Positions 31,070 through 34,089 of a stretch of 34,089 bases of DNA are shown piece after piece. Under the pieces are notes generated by a model that did not search any database, had not been told where the DNA came from, and saw only the letters and a program-made list of their open reading frames with translations. Location of the stretch: positions 1 through 34,089 of the forward strand of contig NZ_JAIQLH010000157.1 of the NCBI RefSeq assembly GCF_020037025.1, in the 5' to 3' direction. Position 1 is the stretch's first letter, and every line of letters begins with the position of its first letter. The translations under genes and the position numbers were made by a program. Source of the stretch: Streptomyces huiliensis (GTDB taxonomy: Bacteria; Actinomycetota; Actinomycetes; Streptomycetales; Streptomycetaceae).

Positions 31070-32374
31070 TTACTCCTGGACCGCGTAGTCCTTGAGGAGG
31101 GCGGACTTCCACTCCTTGGCCGTGGCGTCCAGACCCGCCTGCGGCTCCTCCTTGAGCGTCAGGATCCGGGTGTAGTGCTGGAGCCAGACGGTGAACAGAT
31201 CGCCGCCCTGCGGGATCGGCGGGCGCGCGTGCGCCGTGGCCAGCGCCTCGTGGAAGGACTTGCGGACCGGGTCGGCCAGCACCTCCGGCGTGTAGGCCGC
31301 CTTGCGCGTCGGCAGCAGCCCGACGGTCTTGGAGATCTCCGTCTGGCGCTCGGCGTCCGTCATGAACCGCGTGAAGAGGTACGACGCGTCGAAGTTCCCC
31401 GAACCGGCGTAGACCACCAGGTTGTGTCCGCCCACCGGAGCCCCCGCCACCCCGGTCGACCCCGCCGGCACCGCCGCGATGCCCAGGTTGCCCTTGTCCT
31501 TGAACGCCTCGCCGCCGAACAGCTCCTTGGTCGCCCAGGGGCCGTCGATCAGCATCGCCAGCTTGCCGTTCTTGAAGTCCGTCTTCAGCGCGTTGTAGCC
31601 GTCGGTGCCCGCCGGCTTGGGCGCCGCGCCCGACTTCACCAGGTCGACGGCGGTCTCGATGCCCTTGCGGGACGCCGCGTCGGAGATGGTGATCTTCTTG
31701 GCCGCCGCGTCGACCATGTCGCTCTTCTCGCCGTAGAGGAACGGCAGCGAGTAGTAGCTGTCCGGGCTGAGGCCGATGCCGTCCGCGCCCGCCTTCTCCT
31801 TGACCTTCTTCGCGGCGTCCTTGACCTCCTGCCAGGTGGCCGGCGGCTTCTCCACGCCCGCCTTCTTGAAGAGGTCCTTGTTGTAGAGCAACCCGAGCGT
31901 GTCCGTGACCTGCGGGACGCCGTACGTCTTGCCCTCGTACGCCGCGTTCTTCAGCGGCCCTTCGAGGAAGTCGTCCCGCTTGTCCAGGGCCGGCGTCCCG
32001 GTGAGGTCCTTGAGGTAGCCGAGCTGCGCGAAGCCCGGCGTCCAGCCGACGTCCGAACGGAGGACGTCCGGCGCGCCCTTGCCGGTGGACGCGGCCGTCT
32101 TGAACTTCTGCTGCGCCTGGTCGAAGGGCACGTTGACGTAATCGACCTTGATCTTCGGGTACTTGGCCTCGAAGTCCTTCACCAGCTTCCGGAACGCCGG
32201 CGCCTCGTTGGTGGCGTCCGACGTGTCCCACCAGGTGACCGTGCCGCTCACACTGCCCGGGTCCTTGGCCGCCTTGCTCCCGTCGCCCCCGCTGCCGCCG
32301 CCGTCGCCGCCACAGGCGGTCGCGGTCAGGGCCAGCACACCGACGACGGCGGCGACCGATATGCCTCTTCGCAT
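31070..32374 (-). CDS. malE: Maltodextrin-binding lipoprotein MalE
   Basis: This 434-aa solute-binding lipoprotein has the signal MRRGISVAAVVGVLALTATAC; the Cys in the TATAC lipobox is lipidated after cleavage, and a Gly/Ser-rich linker (GGDGGGSGGDGSKAAKDPGS) follows. The mature domain is the ABC sugar-binding fold (VTWWDTSDATNEAPAFRKLVKDFEAKYP, VLRSDVGWTPGFAQLGYLKDLT, LAMLIDGPWATKELF, AGAPVGGHNLVVYAGS). It captures extracellular maltodextrins released by the divergent amylase and passes them to MalFG. AGAGGAG lies six nt before the ATG. MalR-type CTTGC elements overlap the promoter, so repression without maltose is inferred. Confidence 0.95.
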   Translation of the reverse strand: MRRGISVAAVVGVLALTATACGGDGGGSGGDGSKAAKDPGSVSGTVTWWDTSDATNEAPAFRKLVKDFEAKYPKIKVDYVNVPFDQAQQKFKTAASTGKGAPDVLRSDVGWTPGFAQLGYLKDLTGTPALDKRDDFLEGPLKNAAYEGKTYGVPQVTDTLGLLYNKDLFKKAGVEKPPATWQEVKDAAKKVKEKAGADGIGLSPDSYYSLPFLYGEKSDMVDAAAKKITISDAASRKGIETAVDLVKSGAAPKPAGTDGYNALKTDFKNGKLAMLIDGPWATKELFGGEAFKDKGNLGIAAVPAGSTGVAGAPVGGHNLVVYAGSGNFDASYLFTRFMTDAERQTEISKTVGLLPTRKAAYTPEVLADPVRKSFHEALATAHARPPIPQGGDLFTVWLQHYTRILTLKEEPQAGLDATAKEWKSALLKDYAVQE

Positions 32375-32430
32375 ACGGTTCTCCTCTTCACGAGGGCCGA
32401 TCCTGGAGCGGGCGGCCCGAGCTGAGGAGG

Positions 32431-32470
32431 AAGCTAACAGGCTGCAATCTCTTGCGAAAGACCTTGCAAG
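32431..32470 (-). promoter_or_regulatory. malE promoter region with MalR-type CTTGC repeats
   Basis: Plus-strand CTTGCG (32451) and CTTGCAAG (32463-32470) lie 12 bp apart, with a weaker CTGCAA at 32442. On the minus strand TTTCGC (32459-32454) and TAGCTT (32436-32431) are separated by 17 nt and could be the malE -35 and -10. Repeated CTTGC elements are known at Streptomyces amylase and mal promoters, so this is the probable MalR operator. Confidence 0.6.
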
Positions 32471-32519
32471 GGGGGAAGGAGGGGATTTCCGAGTCGTTAC
32501 CGTGCTGTGTCGCAGGGGG

Positions 32520-32548
32520 TTGACCGGGGCGGGTGGGGCTCGTACGGT
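32520..32548 (+). promoter_or_regulatory. Amylase promoter
   Basis: TTGACC (32520-32525) and TACGGT (32543-32548) are separated by 17 nt, a good match to primary-sigma promoters. The start of transcription would be near 32555, giving a leader of about 90 nt that contains the CTTGC repeats. Confidence 0.6.
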
Positions 32549-32574
32549 CTCGGGGCGCGGCGGACTGCCGTCTT

Positions 32575-32604
32575 CTTGCGTGTTTCTTGCAAGCCACTTG
32601 CAAC
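32575..32604 (+). promoter_or_regulatory. Three 11-bp-phased MalR-type repeats in the amylase leader
   Basis: CTTGCGTG (32575), CTTGCAAG (32586) and CTTGCAAC (32597) start exactly 11 bp apart, so they fall on one face of the helix. They lie downstream of the predicted promoter, where a bound repressor would block elongation. MalR is the likely ligand. Confidence 0.65.
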
Positions 32605-32642
32605 GCCCCGCCCTCCACGACCCGTCCACCCCGGGAGCCGTC

Positions 32643-34049
32643 ATGCCGCGTACCGCCGCACGGAGGGCCTTGGCAGCCGTCCTCACTCTGCTGGCCGGAG
32701 CCACGGTCTCCGCGCCCGAGGCGCGGGCCGTCGCGCCGGGCGCCGCGCCGGGCGTACGGGACGTCACCGCCGTCCTGTTCCAGTGGCGGTACGACGACGT
32801 CGCCCGCGAGTGCGGCGCCGCCCTCGGCCCCGCCGGGTACGGCTACGTCCAGGTGTCGCCACCTCAGGAGCACATCGCCGGTCCGCAGTGGTGGACCTCC
32901 TACCAGCCCGTGAGCTACCGGATCGCCGGGCGGCTCGGTGACCGTTCCTCCTTCGCGCACATGGTGAATGCCTGCCACCGGGTCGGGGTGAAGGTCGTCG
33001 TGGACGCGGTGATCAACCACATGTCCGCCGGCTCCGGTACGGGCACCGGCGGCACGGCGTACACGAAGTACGGCTACCCCGGTACGTACGGGGACGACGA
33101 CTTCCACCGCTGCCGCCGCCCGATCTCCGACTACACCCGCCGCGACGACGTCCAGGACTGCGAACTCGTCGGCCTCGCCGACCTGGACACCGGGAGCGAA
33201 CGGGTGCGCGACCGTCTCGCCGCCTATCTGGACGATCTTCTCGCGCTGGGCGTGGACGGATTCCGGATCGACGCCGCCAAGCACGTCGCGAGCGGTGATC
33301 TCGCGGCGGTGAAGGCGCGGTTGAGCAAGCCGGACGTCTACTGGAAGCAGGAGACGATCTACGGCGCGGGGGAGGCGGTCCAGCCCGAGGAGTACCTCGG
33401 TACCGGGGACGTCCAGGAGTTCCGCTACGCCCGTGAGCTCAAACGCGTCCTGACGCAGGGGCGGTTGGCGGAGCTGCGGGGGTTCGGGGAGGGGCGGGGG
33501 TGGGTGCCCGGGGGCAAGGCGTCCGTCTTCGTCGACAACTGGGATACGGAGCGGGATGGCAGCACGCTCAACCGGACGATGGGGCGTGTGTACGGGCTCG
33601 CCAATGTCGCCATGCTGGCGTTGCCGTACGGGGCGCCCGACGTGCATTCCGGCTACGCGTTCAGTGAGCGGGACGCGGGGGCGCCGGGGGACGGGTTCAC
33701 GTATGAGCACCGACGGGCGGAGACGGCCGGCATGGTGGGGTTCCGGAACGCGGTGCGGGGGGCTGGGGTCGGGTGGTGGTGGGATGACGGGGGTGACGCC
33801 GTCGCCTTCGGGCGGGGTGCGAAGGGGTTCGTGGTCATCAACCATGGGAAAGGTGCGCTTTCGCGGACGTTTGCGACGGGGTTGCCGGCGGGGGAGCACT
33901 GTGACGTGCTGAGTGGACGGCGTGTGCGGGTCGGCCGGGACGGCCGGTTGGCGGTGAGGGTGGAGGCGGACGCGGCGTTGGCCGTTGTGGTGGAGCCCCA
34001 GCCCCGCCCTTTCACCGTTTCTTGCGGGGGCGGCCCCCGCACCCCCTGA
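32643..34049 (+). CDS. Secreted GH13 alpha-amylase
   Basis: This 468-aa exported enzyme has a signal peptide (MPRTAARRALAAVLTLLAGA, cleavage probably after APEARA). The GH13 motifs are DAVINHMS (I), GVDGFRIDAAKH with the nucleophile Asp (II), WKQETIYG with the acid Glu (III) and FVDNWDTER (IV), where region IV usually has His (NHD) but Trp stands here. It cuts starch to maltodextrins for MalE. It is divergent from malE with phased CTTGC operators in the leader. The last 17 or so codons (EPQPRPFTVSCGGGPRTP) are read from the intergenic hairpin repeat, which also supplies the stop. There is no starch-binding domain. Confidence 0.93.
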   Translation: MPRTAARRALAAVLTLLAGATVSAPEARAVAPGAAPGVRDVTAVLFQWRYDDVARECGAALGPAGYGYVQVSPPQEHIAGPQWWTSYQPVSYRIAGRLGDRSSFAHMVNACHRVGVKVVVDAVINHMSAGSGTGTGGTAYTKYGYPGTYGDDDFHRCRRPISDYTRRDDVQDCELVGLADLDTGSERVRDRLAAYLDDLLALGVDGFRIDAAKHVASGDLAAVKARLSKPDVYWKQETIYGAGEAVQPEEYLGTGDVQEFRYARELKRVLTQGRLAELRGFGEGRGWVPGGKASVFVDNWDTERDGSTLNRTMGRVYGLANVAMLALPYGAPDVHSGYAFSERDAGAPGDGFTYEHRRAETAGMVGFRNAVRGAGVGWWWDDGGDAVAFGRGAKGFVVINHGKGALSRTFATGLPAGEHCDVLSGRRVRVGRDGRLAVRVEADAALAVVVEPQPRPFTVSCGGGPRTP

Positions 34050-34089
34050 AGCGCGCTGCGCGCGCTGTCCTCAAACGCCGGACCGGCTG
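33996..34089. repeat. Streptomyces intergenic hairpin repeat (copy 3, cut by the right edge)
   Basis: CCCCAGCCCCGCCCTTTC, then AGCGCGCTGCGCGCGCTG and TCCTCAAACGCCGGACCGGCTG, match the left halves of the copies at 25081 and 29004. The left part overlaps the amylase 3' end, and the right arm lies outside the window. Confidence 0.85.

Overview
The window is high-GC actinobacterial DNA that reads as a Streptomyces chromosome. The evidence is extreme third-position GC, many ATGA/GTGA stop-start overlaps, DUF397 and DUF4166 family genes, MerR/TipAS and XRE-TPR regulators, the malEFG/aglA/malR cluster, and the intergenic hairpin family with arms like AGCCCGTCCGGCGTTTGA. Finding glnA2, glnE and the maltose cluster together recalls, from memory, the S. 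coelicolor SCO2228-SCO2241 neighbourhood.

Layout. 1-3.1 kb: a DUF6153 membrane protein cut by the left edge with a CsoR-like copper operator in its promoter, an APC amino-acid permease and an alpha/beta hydrolase. 3.1-7.4 kb: a hypothetical gene, a GNAT acetyltransferase coupled to an XRE-TPR regulator, and a divergent run of two tiny ORFs, a Nudix hydrolase and an unknown 367-aa protein. 7.5-10.7 kb: a conserved hypothetical, a TipA-like MerR regulator coupled to a GT1 glycosyltransferase (a probable drug-sensing and drug-inactivating pair), and a cupin-like protein. 10.7-15.1 kb: a TetR/DUF4166 operon headed by a truncated SRPBCC gene and a 56-bp palindrome, a MerR-controlled aldo/keto reductase plus Ddn-like nitroreductase operon, and an AraC regulator.

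15.3-20.7 kb: glnA2, followed by about 3.7 kb of accessory DNA between two diverged copies of the glnA2 3' end (16496-16780 and 20205-20485). The segment carries a terminase-like relic, a broken HTH gene, a methyltransferase, a Cys/His-rich protein and an XRE-TPR regulator with a rare TTA codon. Beyond the right-hand copy lies a three-repeat orphan type I-E CRISPR array (20519-20666), and the left-hand copy ends in what looks like a decayed repeat of the same kind. No integrase or cas gene is present. This is the most unusual part of the window.

20.7-25.1 kb: an XRE/DUF397 pair and glnE. 25.1-34.1 kb: a PAP2-type membrane phosphatase, then the maltodextrin system on the minus strand (malE-malF-malG, a 205-bp nested inverted repeat, aglA, malR) and a divergent secreted alpha-amylase. 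The amylase cuts starch outside the cell, MalE binds the maltodextrins, MalFG import them, AglA hydrolyses them and MalR represses. Phased CTTGC repeats lie in both divergent leaders.
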